DNA from: a virus
IMG/VR virus record: IMGVR_UViG_3300032291_001871
Location: 1-20,308 of that record
Direction: 5' to 3' (one strand)
DNA length: 20,308 bases
In this document: positions 1 to 4,572 of the stretch, one piece after another
Layout: every line of letters begins with the position of its first letter
Numbering within the stretch: position 1 is the stretch's first letter
Translations under genes and position numbers: made by a program
Notes under the pieces: model-generated
Databases searched by the model: none
Seen by the model: the letters and a program-made list of their open reading frames with translations, nothing else
Told to the model about the DNA's origin: nothing

Positions 1-28
1 CAGCGCGATGGGTTGTTCAAGTTCTCGC

Positions 29-48
29 AATCACTTGGCAAAGTGATT
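29..48. repeat. Perfect 8-bp inverted repeat at the end of the leftmost gene
   Basis: AATCACTT and AAGTGATT flank the 4-base loop GGCA. The repeat touches the stop codon of the minus-strand gene ending at 48. No T-run follows on either strand, so it is not a classical terminator. It could be an RNA-stabilising or processing hairpin, or a protein-binding site. Bases 1-47 hold no convincing gene. A TTG at 20 with a GCGAGA upstream could start another minus-strand gene that leaves the window. Confidence 0.5.
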
Positions 49-254
49 CACTGATAGTTTTTGCAATAAGTCAGGGGCTGGACAGCTAGTCGGTCGGGGT
101 GATCGAACGCTGCCAGCTCCAGCTTTTGCATGATCTCCATGCCAATGTCAATTGCGTTTGGCCCGGTGCCCACCATTTCGGCAATGGCAGACACCCGGCC
201 ATCGGGGCCTTCAATCAGGTGGATTGAGAATAAGCTCTTGGACGGATATGACAC
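48..254 (-). CDS. Hypothetical small phage protein (68 aa, GTG start)
   Basis: This is an unrecognised 68-residue protein. The GTG start at 254 is chosen because GAAGGA lies about five bases upstream on the minus strand. No ATG lies near the 5' end of this frame. The N-terminal half reads IEGPDGRVSAIAEMVGTGPN, a mixed beta-like segment, followed by a short helix (EIMQKLELAAF). The gene overlaps the end of the upstream gene by 44 bases. This is long for this operon but consistent with the RBS lying inside the upstream coding sequence. No signal peptide or membrane segment is seen. It is the last complete gene of the leftward operon in this window. Function unknown. Confidence 0.6.
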   Translation of the reverse strand: MSYPSKSLFSIHLIEGPDGRVSAIAEMVGTGPNAIDIGMEIMQKLELAAFDHPDRLAVQPLTYCKNYQ

Positions 255-390
255 GGGTTTCCTTCAGGTCTTGTGCATCATAGTCCAATGCTGTTTCAGT
301 TACTTTTTGGAGGGCATCAAGGCGGCTATCTGCCTCGAGATCAAGCTGAAAGCGTACGGTTCTGTCGATGGTTATGCGGTAGGTTGGCAT
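211..390 (-). CDS. Hypothetical small protein (59 aa)
   Basis: The 59-residue frame starts MPTYRITIDRTVRFQLDLEA and ends NPPD. An AAGGA lies 7 bases upstream of the ATG at 390. The pattern suggests a beta-hairpin (YRITIDRTVRFQLDLEA), one helix (DALQKVTETALDY) and a third strand (ETRVISVQELIL), a small alpha/beta fold. The fold is inferred from residue pattern only. The start overlaps the upstream gene by 19 bases, and its 3' end overlaps the next gene downstream. The frame fills the gap between its neighbours, has an RBS and stays open, so it is called although short. Function unknown. Confidence 0.65.
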   Translation of the reverse strand: MPTYRITIDRTVRFQLDLEADSRLDALQKVTETALDYDAQDLKETRVISVQELILNPPD

Positions 391-686
391 GACGCATCCT
401 TTTTTGCCAAAAACTCTTTGAACAAGTCATCTACGGGTATCTGAGCGATTGGGCTTTCCCAGTCGTCGTTAAGATTCGCCCAGAGCACGACATACATCGG
501 GCCAGAGCGCTCCCCATCCTCATTAAACTCTGCCTGCTCAAGTACAAAACGCAGGTTGTTTTCAAGCACGCCTTGGATGTATAAAGCAGCCATGCGGCGT
601 ATTTCCTGCTCAAGACTGGGGAAGCCAAGCTCTCCAAGAACAAAGCCCGATAAATCAATTCTCTCCAAGTTAATTTCGACTTGCAT
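372..686 (-). CDS. Hypothetical phage protein (104 aa)
   Basis: The frame is open further upstream (to 896), but the ATG at 686 (MQVEINLERIDLSGFVLGEL) is preferred. TTGGAG precedes it, and the longer version would cover the neighbouring membrane-protein gene and part of 811-990. The product looks like a mixed alpha/beta protein: strand MQVEINLERI, helix SLEQEIRRMAALYIQGVL, then strands around the LRFVLEQ and MYVVLWANL segments. The C-terminus is helical (DDLFKEFLAKK). It has no signal peptide and no recognised domain. It sits third from the left end of the leftward operon. Function unknown. Confidence 0.65.
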   Translation of the reverse strand: MQVEINLERIDLSGFVLGELGFPSLEQEIRRMAALYIQGVLENNLRFVLEQAEFNEDGERSGPMYVVLWANLNDDWESPIAQIPVDDLFKEFLAKKDASCQPTA

Positions 687-691
687 TTGAT

Positions 692-814
692 TTACTCCAA
701 GTAAAGCAGCGCGGCCAAGAACATGGCCAACAGTAAAAAGATCACGCGCTCGGCCTTGTCGCTGACAATTTCGATGTGCGTGGGGATTGGTTTTTTGGGT
801 CCGGTGTACTTCAT
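692..814 (-). CDS. Small single-span membrane protein (40 aa)
   Basis: The 40-codon frame starts MKYTGPKKPIPTHIEIVSDK and ends in a hydrophobic stretch running from about residue 24 to 39 (RVIFLLLAMFLAALLYLE). The N-terminus is basic and polar, giving one predicted membrane segment close to the C-terminus. Its ATG overlaps the stop of the upstream gene (ATGA), and GAGAGA lies about 8 bases upstream. The downstream gene's RBS overlaps its stop. The overlaps and the clean hydrophobic segment argue for a real gene despite its length. Small phage membrane proteins of this size can be superinfection-exclusion or holin-type factors, but nothing here decides this. Confidence 0.6.
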   Translation of the reverse strand: MKYTGPKKPIPTHIEIVSDKAERVIFLLLAMFLAALLYLE

Positions 815-990
815 GCGATCTGTCTCTCAAGCAGCACCTCAGCAGCCAGTTTGCACTGGTCAATGGTGAGCTGGTCGGCATCTGTCTCGCAAGCACGAAT
901 CAGGCGCATGACCTCGCCCAGCGCTGTGGGGTTGGTGGTACGTGCGCCCAGCATGTAGGCGCGGGTAAGCGGGTGATTTTGGTTTGGCAT
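811..990 (-). CDS. Hypothetical small phage protein (59 aa)
   Basis: The frame MPNQNHPLTRAYMLGARTTN continues into a helical C-terminal half (GEVMRLIRACETDADQLTID, then QCKLAAEVLLERQIA). The ATG at 990 lies inside one copy of a duplicated 22-bp element whose GCGAGA acts as a weak Shine-Dalgarno. A TTG at 1029, inside the other copy, would lengthen the protein but has no better RBS. A later ATG (MLGARTT) is also possible. The stop overlaps the next ATG as ATGA. Function unknown. The unusual start region is treated as a finding. Confidence 0.6.
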   Translation of the reverse strand: MPNQNHPLTRAYMLGARTTNPTALGEVMRLIRACETDADQLTIDQCKLAAEVLLERQIA

Positions 991-1033
991 CTGTCTCGCA
1001 ATCAAAAAAAGTTGGCATCTGTCTCGCAATCAA
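984..1033. repeat. Perfect 22-bp direct repeat with 28-bp period carrying a start codon
   Basis: TTGGCATCTGTCTCGCAATC plus AA occurs at 984-1005 and again at 1012-1033, separated by AAAAAG-like sequence. On the minus strand each copy reads as GCGAGA followed by ATGCC, a weak RBS and start codon. A 16-base match (GGCATCTGTCTCGCAA) recurs at 877-892 inside the gene. A 12/13 match lies at 818-830, directly before the next gene's start, and TCTCGCAATCA recurs at 23-33. Confidence 0.85.
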
Positions 1034-1044
1034 CCCCGGCGGGG

Positions 1045-1152
1045 TCACCACGGGGCGGGCGGCACCTGCTCGCGCTGCTGCCGCTCGTATTCGCGCACCT
1101 GCTCGGGCGTCCACGGTGTCGGGCCACCGGGCGGGGGAAACGGCCACGTCAT
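1045..1152 (-). CDS. Hypothetical proline-rich mini-protein (35 aa)
   Basis: The 35-codon frame begins MTWPFPPPGGPTPWTPEQVR and continues as EYERQQREQVPPAPW. The N-terminus is rich in proline and tryptophan, the middle is a charged helix, and it ends in PPAPW. The ATG at 1152 overlaps the upstream stop as ATGA. This coupling is the pattern used through the operon and is the main support for the call. A GGCAAGAGG stretch lies upstream. Function unknown. The Pro/Trp motifs could bind a partner protein, which is speculative. Confidence 0.5.
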   Translation of the reverse strand: MTWPFPPPGGPTPWTPEQVREYERQQREQVPPAPW

Positions 1153-1328
1153 GCGCGTGCCTCTTGCCTGCCCCGTTCGATTAGGTGGCGTGCTTCGGTC
1201 TGGTCGTGCGGCTTTTCTGCCTCCAGCATTGCCCGGATCGCCTGCGATGCTGCGGCCACTTGCCCGGGCGTGCTGGCGCGTTCGTATCGGTGGCCAGCGT
1301 TGATATATTGGGCTTCTGGGTGTCTCAT
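1149..1328 (-). CDS. Hypothetical small helical protein (59 aa)
   Basis: This 59-residue protein starts MRHPEAQYINAGHRYERAST and continues PGQVAAASQAIRAMLEAEKP, ending in a charged helix (EARHLIERGRQEARA). The composition predicts two amphipathic helices with no membrane segment and no cysteine. AAAAGG lies upstream of the ATG at 1328. The start overlaps the previous stop (ATGA), and the stop overlaps the next start (ATGA), so it is translationally coupled on both sides. No family is recognised. The double coupling and the lack of any competing frame support the call. Confidence 0.6.
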   Translation of the reverse strand: MRHPEAQYINAGHRYERASTPGQVAAASQAIRAMLEAEKPHDQTEARHLIERGRQEARA

Positions 1329-1486
1329 GCTGGCACCTTTTCGGGGTGCATTATCAGGGCCTTCAAATAGGGGATTGATCGCCCGGTCATGTTGGACAAT
1401 TCCCGAAGTGTCAGGTTCAAATGGCTGTCGTAATAATCGACAATTTCGCCCGGTGTGCTGCTGTAGTTTGGCTGCTGGTCTTCCAT
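1325..1486 (-). CDS. Small HTH-like protein (53 aa)
   Basis: The frame begins MEDQQPNYSSTPGEIVDYYD. Residues about 26-45 read LTLRELSNMTGRSIPYLKAL. This matches the helix-turn-helix pattern (helix, G in the turn, recognition helix) of small regulators. AGGAG lies 9 bases upstream of the ATG, one of the best RBSs in this stretch, which suggests independent initiation. The stop overlaps the next start (ATGA). The HTH call rests on pattern alone. It could be a phage transcription factor or simply a small helical protein. Confidence 0.6.
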   Translation of the reverse strand: MEDQQPNYSSTPGEIVDYYDSHLNLTLRELSNMTGRSIPYLKALIMHPEKVPA

Positions 1487-1553
1487 GTTGCTGGCTCCTG
1501 TAGTCGGGACAATTCCCGCGACAACCCTCCGCGAAGGGCTGGCGCTGGCGCTG

Positions 1554-2231
1554 TCAAATTGCAGCGATGGGGATTACCCGGCGGGCGATGCGGTCGGCCT
1601 GCTTGGCGCGTGTGCCATGGGCGCGAAACCCGATAATCTGGCGGCGGTCGGCGCGTTGGCATAGGGCGCAAAGGGCGCAAGTCATATATTCGGTTGTTTG
1701 AGCGGGGCATATCAACACCGGGCGGCCCTCGGGTGTGGTGCTGTGCTTTGGCGTGTCCATGGGCACGATAACGGCCACCGGGAGGCCGTGCGCGGCCAGC
1801 TGGTCGGCGTGGCCCACATCGTCGGCGCTCAGGTTGACCGTGAAGCCCCATTCTGTCGCGTGCTTGGCCCATTTGATAGCGTCCGGGCTGTGCTTGTGGG
1901 TGTAGGTAAACCCGTTGCGCCCTCGGTTGGCTTTGACAATCTGGCCCAGCTGGTAGGCGTCCACGTTTTCGCCTTCGCCCGGTAGGTCGCCTGCTACATT
2001 GTGCCGCCACAATTGGCCCTTCGGCAGTCGGTTGATCGACTTTAAAAGCCCGTCAAGGTCAGTCCCTCGGGCTGGTACTTTGTCCCATGTTAGGCGCGTG
2101 TAGAAGTCCTCGGCGTAGCAGTCGGCGCGATAGTGGGCGCATGATGGCGGGCAAGATTCGCGGCTGGTGTACGTCTGGGGAATCGGGCCGGTCTTGCGGT
2201 TGCTGCTGGCTTGGATAAAGTGGTATTTCAT
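1554..2231 (-). CDS. DUF7227-like cysteine-rich phage protein
   Basis: This is the longest gene of the left arm (225 aa) and the only one that fits a wider family from memory, the phage/bacterial group annotated DUF7227 (similar in layout to mycobacteriophage gp88-like proteins). Cysteines cluster at both ends: C27, C31 and C38 (SCPPSCAHYRADCYA), then C175, C185, C188 and C191 (CPAQ followed by CALCALC). The middle holds the well-ordered motifs LWRHNVAGDLPGEG, GFTYTHK and GFTVNLSADD. The CxxC-type clusters suggest binding of a metal or an iron-sulfur cluster, which is an inference. Its ATG overlaps the upstream stop (ATGA). The 67 bases between this gene and the next contain two small hairpins. 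No biochemical role is known to me. Confidence 0.7.
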   Translation of the reverse strand: MKYHFIQASSNRKTGPIPQTYTSRESCPPSCAHYRADCYAEDFYTRLTWDKVPARGTDLDGLLKSINRLPKGQLWRHNVAGDLPGEGENVDAYQLGQIVKANRGRNGFTYTHKHSPDAIKWAKHATEWGFTVNLSADDVGHADQLAAHGLPVAVIVPMDTPKHSTTPEGRPVLICPAQTTEYMTCALCALCQRADRRQIIGFRAHGTRAKQADRIARRVIPIAAI

Positions 2232-2434
2232 GGGGCGGCCTTGTGGTTTGGGTTGCTGGCGATGATCTGGCGCTGTAAGTGTTCAGGCAGTCGGGCGAGT
2301 GCTTCTGGGCTGAATGTCGGCCACTTGGGCGCGGTCGGGGCGCATAAGTGGGCGGCGATGGTGAAGCTGGTGCCAGTCTCGTGTATCACTTCGCCCAGCG
2401 TTGCGCCTTGGTCGAATAGTTGGCGGGCGGTCAT
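2228..2434 (-). CDS. Hypothetical small phage protein (68 aa)
   Basis: The frame is open upstream to 2485, but the ATG at 2434 (MTARQLFDQGATLGEVIHET) overlaps the preceding stop as ATGA, matching the rest of the operon. The N-terminal part, ARQLFDQGATLGEVIHETGT followed by SFTIAAHL, resembles a short helix-turn-helix of the recombinase/resolvase type (helix, turn, helix), but this is pattern only. The C-terminal part is helical (SPEALARLPEHLQRQIIA) and ends NHKAAP. It directly precedes the DUF7227-like gene with a 4-base overlap. Function unknown. Confidence 0.65.
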   Translation of the reverse strand: MTARQLFDQGATLGEVIHETGTSFTIAAHLCAPTAPKWPTFSPEALARLPEHLQRQIIASNPNHKAAP

Positions 2435-2733
2435 GCTGCCTCTGCCATCATGTCGGCCCATTCGGTGCCATTTGCTCGGGCGCAAAATTCATAACTGCCC
2501 TTTGTCCCTGCTTGCACTTCGTCGCGGCTGGGGATGCGGTTTCCGTAGTAGTCGCTGGCGGGTTGCTTGCCCAGCAGACAAAACCCGCTGCTTATTGCGT
2601 CCATCATGGTGCGGCCATAACTGCCTTGTAATCCCCACATTCCCGAGTTGATTGCTCGCTGAATCGACAGATAGTAATCCTCGGCGGTGGCTTCTTCGTC
2701 TTCTTCGATTGTGTAAATGTCTTGCATGTTCAT
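2431..2733 (-). CDS. Hypothetical phage protein (100 aa)
   Basis: The ATG at 2733 (MNMQDIYTIEEDEEATAEDY) is preferred over the one at 2772 because GAAAG lies upstream. The longer form would overlap the preceding gene by 29 bases. The N-terminus is strongly acidic. The middle, SIQRAINSGMWGLQGSYGRT then MMDAISSGFCLLG, looks like two helices. The C-terminal part is DEVQAGTKGSYEFCARANGT. There is no signal peptide. The acidic N-terminus could mimic DNA or bind a basic partner, which is speculation. Its stop overlaps the next start (ATGA). Function unknown. Confidence 0.65.
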   Translation of the reverse strand: MNMQDIYTIEEDEEATAEDYYLSIQRAINSGMWGLQGSYGRTMMDAISSGFCLLGKQPASDYYGNRIPSRDEVQAGTKGSYEFCARANGTEWADMMAEAA

Positions 2734-2743
2734 GGCTGGGCTT

Positions 2744-3115
2744 TCAGTGTGAGATTTTGCGGGCGGTGACATTCAGGCGGGTGAATGGCTTGCCTGCGGT
2801 GGTGTGCGCTGCGATGAGTTGGCGGCTAGCGTTCAGGCGCTCGGAGATTTTTCTCCAGTCGGTCACGGCGCGGGCGGTGCATTTGGCGAAGCTCACGGTG
2901 TAATGTTGGCCGTCGATGGTGGCGAGTCCGGCGTCTTCCAGCTGGGTGCGGATTTGGTCGGCCTGCTTGGTGAGGTCGGCGATAACTGCGCGAAGCGCGC
3001 CCAGCTCATCCACTTTGGCGGCGATGGCTTGGGCGGCTGTCGGTGCTGTTGCTGCTTGCATGATGGGTGCAGCGAACACGGCTGCGGCGAAGTCTTGGAA
3101 GTTTTCGGGTTTCAT
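2744..3115 (-). CDS. Coiled-coil phage protein, Gam-like layout (123 aa)
   Basis: A 123-residue protein with a helical N-terminus and a heptad-like segment at about residues 34-62 (KVDELGALRAVIADLTKQAD and following). A beta/alpha part follows: TIDGQHYTVSFAKCTARAV, then DWRKISERLNASRQLIAAHT. The order of coiled coil, 'G-x-Y/F-x-V' strands, 'DW(R/K)xI' and 'SRQLI..HT' is one I recognise from many phage and prophage proteins. It recalls Mu Gam-type host-nuclease inhibitors, but it is shorter and the match is not secure. GAAAG precedes the ATG at 3115. A protective or DNA-binding role is possible. No direct evidence is visible. Confidence 0.7.
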   Translation of the reverse strand: MKPENFQDFAAAVFAAPIMQAATAPTAAQAIAAKVDELGALRAVIADLTKQADQIRTQLEDAGLATIDGQHYTVSFAKCTARAVTDWRKISERLNASRQLIAAHTTAGKPFTRLNVTARKISH

Positions 3116-3118
3116 GGT

Positions 3119-3304
3119 TTAGGCTTTCGTGGTGGTGGCGACAAACTGGCCGGCGCGGGTAATGGTGGCGGCTGGATAGCAGGCGGCCCAGCTCAGGGCT
3201 GCGGCGCGTGTCAGGGTGTGGTGTTGCTTGGCGAAGCCGTGGCCTTGTACGGTGTACCCGATAAGGCGGGCGGCTGCGGTGCGGATGGTGTCGGCGGTGG
3301 TCAT
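3119..3304 (-). CDS. Hypothetical small phage protein (61 aa)
   Basis: The protein starts MTTADTIRTAAARLIGYTVQ and continues GHGFAKQHHTLTRAAALSWA, ending TRAGQFVATTTKA. It is alanine/threonine rich, with one N-terminal helix and a helical middle that is only mildly hydrophobic, so no clear membrane segment is called. The ATG at 3304 overlaps the upstream stop (ATGA), and three bases separate its stop from the next start. No family is recognised. The translational coupling and lack of a competing frame support it. Confidence 0.65.
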   Translation of the reverse strand: MTTADTIRTAAARLIGYTVQGHGFAKQHHTLTRAAALSWAACYPAATITRAGQFVATTTKA

Positions 3305-3510
3305 TCTTCGTCTTCCTCTGGTGGGTATTCGTAGGGGTCGGCGCGGTCTTCGTCCGTTTCGATTGGCGTGTGAAGTGCCTCATAGTCGGCCTTGACTTTG
3401 CGGCGCTGTTCTTCTGCTGCCAGTTGCTCGGGCGTGATTGCTTTGTGCTTGGCCATCAGTTCGGCCTCGAATTGGTCGATCAGTTCGCCCATGGTTTGAA
3501 TGGTGGTCAT
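3301..3510 (-). CDS. Small acidic-tailed coiled-coil protein (69 aa)
   Basis: The ATG at 3510 (MTTIQTMGELIDQFEAELMA) is chosen because AGGA lies upstream and the upstream extension to 3579 would run through an intercistronic hairpin. The body is one long charged helix (TPEQLAAEEQRRKVKADYEA). The last 17 residues are almost all acidic, ending in EYPPEEDEE. Such a tail is typical of DNA-mimic or partner-binding phage proteins, but that is only a suggestion. It is coupled to the following gene by ATGA. Function unknown. Confidence 0.7.
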   Translation of the reverse strand: MTTIQTMGELIDQFEAELMAKHKAITPEQLAAEEQRRKVKADYEALHTPIETDEDRADPYEYPPEEDEE

Positions 3511-3523
3511 GGTGGTGGTTCCT

Positions 3524-3559
3524 GTTGGTGCCCGCTGGTGAGGCGGGCGGGTTGGTTTA
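3524..3559. repeat. Intercistronic hairpin module, copy 1
   Basis: GTTGGTGCCCG, a GCCCGC/GCGGGC stem (3530-3535 with 3543-3548), and the 16-base block CGGGCGGGTTGGTTTA (3544-3559) form a module that ends at the stop codon of the gene 3557-3721. A second copy with the same flanks and a different loop lies at 3981-4017. There is no T-run, so it is more likely a processing or stability hairpin than a terminator. Confidence 0.7.
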
Positions 3560-3721
3560 GTAGTTCCAAGCCTTCGCACCTGCTGCCTGTGCGGCCTGCT
3601 TTGCTTGTGCTTTGGTGTCGTGCAGTGATTCGATGCCGTTGGGCGTGAAGCCTTCCGACAAAATCAAAACAAACTTTTTCCCGGTACGGGCGTGGGCTTT
3701 GAAGATGTGGGCGTAAATCAT
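3557..3721 (-). CDS. Hypothetical small phage protein (54 aa)
   Basis: The 54-codon frame reads MIYAHIFKAHARTGKKFVLI then LSEGFTPNGIESLHDTKAQA, and ends with an alanine-rich helix (AKQAAQAAGAKAWNY). CAGGAG lies 8-10 bases before the ATG at 3721, giving a strong RBS. It looks like a small alpha/beta protein: strands IYAHIFKAH and KKFVLILSEG, then a helix. The TAA stop is followed directly by the hairpin module at 3524-3559. No homologue is recognised. The RBS and clean frame make it likely real. Confidence 0.7.
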   Translation of the reverse strand: MIYAHIFKAHARTGKKFVLILSEGFTPNGIESLHDTKAQAKQAAQAAGAKAWNY

Positions 3722-3739
3722 GGGGTCTGCTCCTGTGGT

Positions 3740-3967
3740 TTAGATTGCTTGATAGCGTCCGGCGTCATACTCGGTCAAAACGGCGGGGCCGATTCCGTCC
3801 GGGAAAACAAGTGCTGTAACCCGTCCGGCGATGTGGCGGGACTGGTCGCGAAATGTGGCGGTTATTTCCTCCAGTCCGTAATCGTCCGTTGTGCGGGCTT
3901 CGATTTCGATTTCCAGCACTTGGGGGGTGTCGTATGTGCGCCCGGTGGTGTATTTGATTGTGGTCAT
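3740..3967 (-). CDS. Hypothetical small phage protein (75 aa)
   Basis: This 75-residue protein starts MTTIKYTTGRTYDTPQVLEI, followed by alternating beta-type segments (EIEIEARTTDDYGLEEITAT, RHIAGRVTALVF) and ends AGRYQAI. The pattern predicts a small all-beta or alpha/beta fold without membrane segments. TGGAGC lies upstream of the ATG at 3967, inside the leader block GGAGCAGACC that also precedes the next gene. The second hairpin module lies just upstream. Function unknown. Confidence 0.7.
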   Translation of the reverse strand: MTTIKYTTGRTYDTPQVLEIEIEARTTDDYGLEEITATFRDQSRHIAGRVTALVFPDGIGPAVLTEYDAGRYQAI

Positions 3968-3980
3968 GTGGTCTGCTCCA

Positions 3981-4017
3981 GTTGGTGCCCGGCGCGGTGG
4001 CCGGGCGGGTTGGTTTA
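3981..4017. repeat. Intercistronic hairpin module, copy 2
   Basis: A perfect 7-bp stem, GCCCGGC (3987-3993) with GCCGGGC (4000-4006), and loop GCGGTG. The flanks GTTGGTGCCCG and CGGGCGGGTTGGTTTA are the same as in copy 1. On the minus strand it begins at the TAA stop of the gene 4015-4239 and runs to the RBS of the next gene. The loop differs between copies while the stem is preserved, suggesting that the RNA structure matters. Confidence 0.75.
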
Positions 4018-4239
4018 CTCTGTGATCAGTGAGGTGAGGCGGTCGGCTGCTGCCAAGCGGGTGGCGCGGTCTTCAGACTTCATCAGGTCGGCGCAAATGC
4101 GGATCTCTTGGATGATGTAACCAATAGCGCGGGCGTTCGCTGCGTCTGTGCTTTCGCGTTCCCACATGGTGAAGGCGACTGTCGTCAACTTGTCCATGGT
4201 GCGTTCAATGCTGCGGGCTTCGGTGGCTGTGAATTTCAT
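4015..4239 (-). CDS. Hypothetical phage protein, first gene of the leftward operon (74 aa)
   Basis: The ATG at 4239 (MKFTATEARSIERTMDKLTT) has the best RBS of the left arm (AGGAGA, 6 bases upstream). The frame opens further to a GTG at 4296, but that region is the operator and promoter. The protein is almost wholly helical: residues 5-28 and a long second half, AIGYIIQEIRICADLMKSED then a helix rich in RL/AADRL. It is the promoter-proximal gene, a position often used by early regulatory or host-takeover proteins, but no domain is recognised. Function unknown. Confidence 0.75.
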   Translation of the reverse strand: MKFTATEARSIERTMDKLTTVAFTMWERESTDAANARAIGYIIQEIRICADLMKSEDRATRLAAADRLTSLITE

Positions 4240-4280
4240 TTCGTTTCTCCTGTGTGTTAGGTTGGCGTCATTGCTGACTG

Positions 4281-4303
4281 GTGATAAATATATCACTTGT
4301 CAA
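4281..4303 (-). promoter_or_regulatory. Operator-like palindrome next to a TTGACA box for the leftward operon
   Basis: GTGATA-TATT-TATCAC (minus strand) is a perfect 6-bp-arm palindrome covering 4281-4296. A perfect -35 consensus, TTGACA, lies at 4298-4303 directly upstream. A clear -10 at 16-18 bases is not seen. An extended -10-like TGATATATT lies inside the palindrome itself but with no -35 at the correct distance. Either way, a protein bound to the palindrome would block polymerase. The nearest gene downstream starts 42 bases away at 4239. Confidence 0.5.
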
Positions 4304-4325
4304 GCGGTTTTGTGCCGAGTATTTT
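4297..4325 (+). promoter_or_regulatory. Candidate rightward sigma-70 promoter
   Basis: TTGTCA at 4297-4302 (five of six match to TTGACA) is followed after exactly 17 bases by TATTTT at 4320-4325 (four of six to TATAAT). The -35 overlaps the minus-strand TTGACA because TTGTCAA/TTGACAA is nearly palindromic, so the two promoters would compete. It would drive the packaging and structural genes with about a 240-base leader. Confidence 0.4.
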
Positions 4326-4449
4326 TTTATGGCGTTTTGGGTTTCGATTGTTTTTCCCTATCAGCGAAGCGGGGCGGTTCTGGGGCTGCTCAGAGGGGAA
4401 AGCCTGTAGGGGTGGAGACAATCACCGGGTGGCTGGCTTGTCTGCTTCG

Positions 4450-4487
4450 GGTACGTCTCGGCGGGTTTCCGGTACGTTTCGGCGGGT
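4450..4487. repeat. Direct repeat, 17 bp with 21-bp period
   Basis: GGTACGTCTCGGCGGGT (4450-4466) and GGTACGTTTCGGCGGGT (4471-4487) differ at one base. The 21-base period is two helical turns, so bound proteins would lie on the same face of the DNA. It sits about 100 bases before terS, so an iteron-like or TerS-binding site is possible. Only two copies are present. Confidence 0.65.
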
Positions 4488-4536
4488 GGTGTTGACCGGG
4501 TGAAAGTTGGGCGCGGGTGTCTTAAAGGCGTAGCCG

Positions 4537-4565
4537 TTGCAGCTCTTGCGTTGTTCTCCTATCAT
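4537..4565 (+). promoter_or_regulatory. Candidate promoter for terS giving a leaderless mRNA
   Basis: TTGCAG (4537-4542) and TATCAT (4560-4565, five of six to TATAAT) are 17 bases apart. The ATG of terS lies at 4573, where transcription would be expected to begin. No Shine-Dalgarno is found before that ATG. The -35 is weak (three of six). The alternative reading is that TTG 4537 is itself the start codon of a longer TerS, with AAAGG eight bases upstream. Confidence 0.35.
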
Positions 4566-4572
4566 TCGCCCC

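Larger units (their letters stand above)
4240..4572. other. Intergenic divergent control region (333 bases, no gene seen)
   Basis: No convincing gene lies between the leftward operon and the small terminase. From left to right it holds the RBS of the 74-aa gene, an operator-like palindrome (4281-4296), a minus-strand TTGACA with an overlapping plus-strand TTGTCA (4297-4303), an AT-rich TATTTT (4320-4325), a 17-base direct repeat with 21-base period (4450-4487), and a -35/-10 pair next to the terminase start (4537-4565). In many tailed phages the packaging (cos/pac) site lies near terS, but none can be assigned by eye here. Confidence 0.7.

Noticed and set aside
984-1033. CRISPR array
   Set aside because: Only two full copies with a 6-base spacer are present, and the repeat carries a start codon.
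860-1147. 95-aa minus-strand frame across the 22-bp repeats
   Set aside because: It overlaps two better supported short genes (1045-1152 and 811-990) in another frame and has a weak start.
787-1503. 238-aa plus-strand frame
   Set aside because: It is antisense to six coupled minus-strand genes and its residue content (Arg/Ser/Cys-rich) is typical of a shadow frame.
1394-1518. Repeat GGACAATTCCCG at 1394 and 1507
   Set aside because: Only 12 bases match, one copy is in coding sequence, and no further copies support a binding site.
1417-2010. 197-aa minus-strand frame overlapping the Cys-rich gene
   Set aside because: It is Pro/Arg-rich, and out of frame with the family match at 1554-2231.
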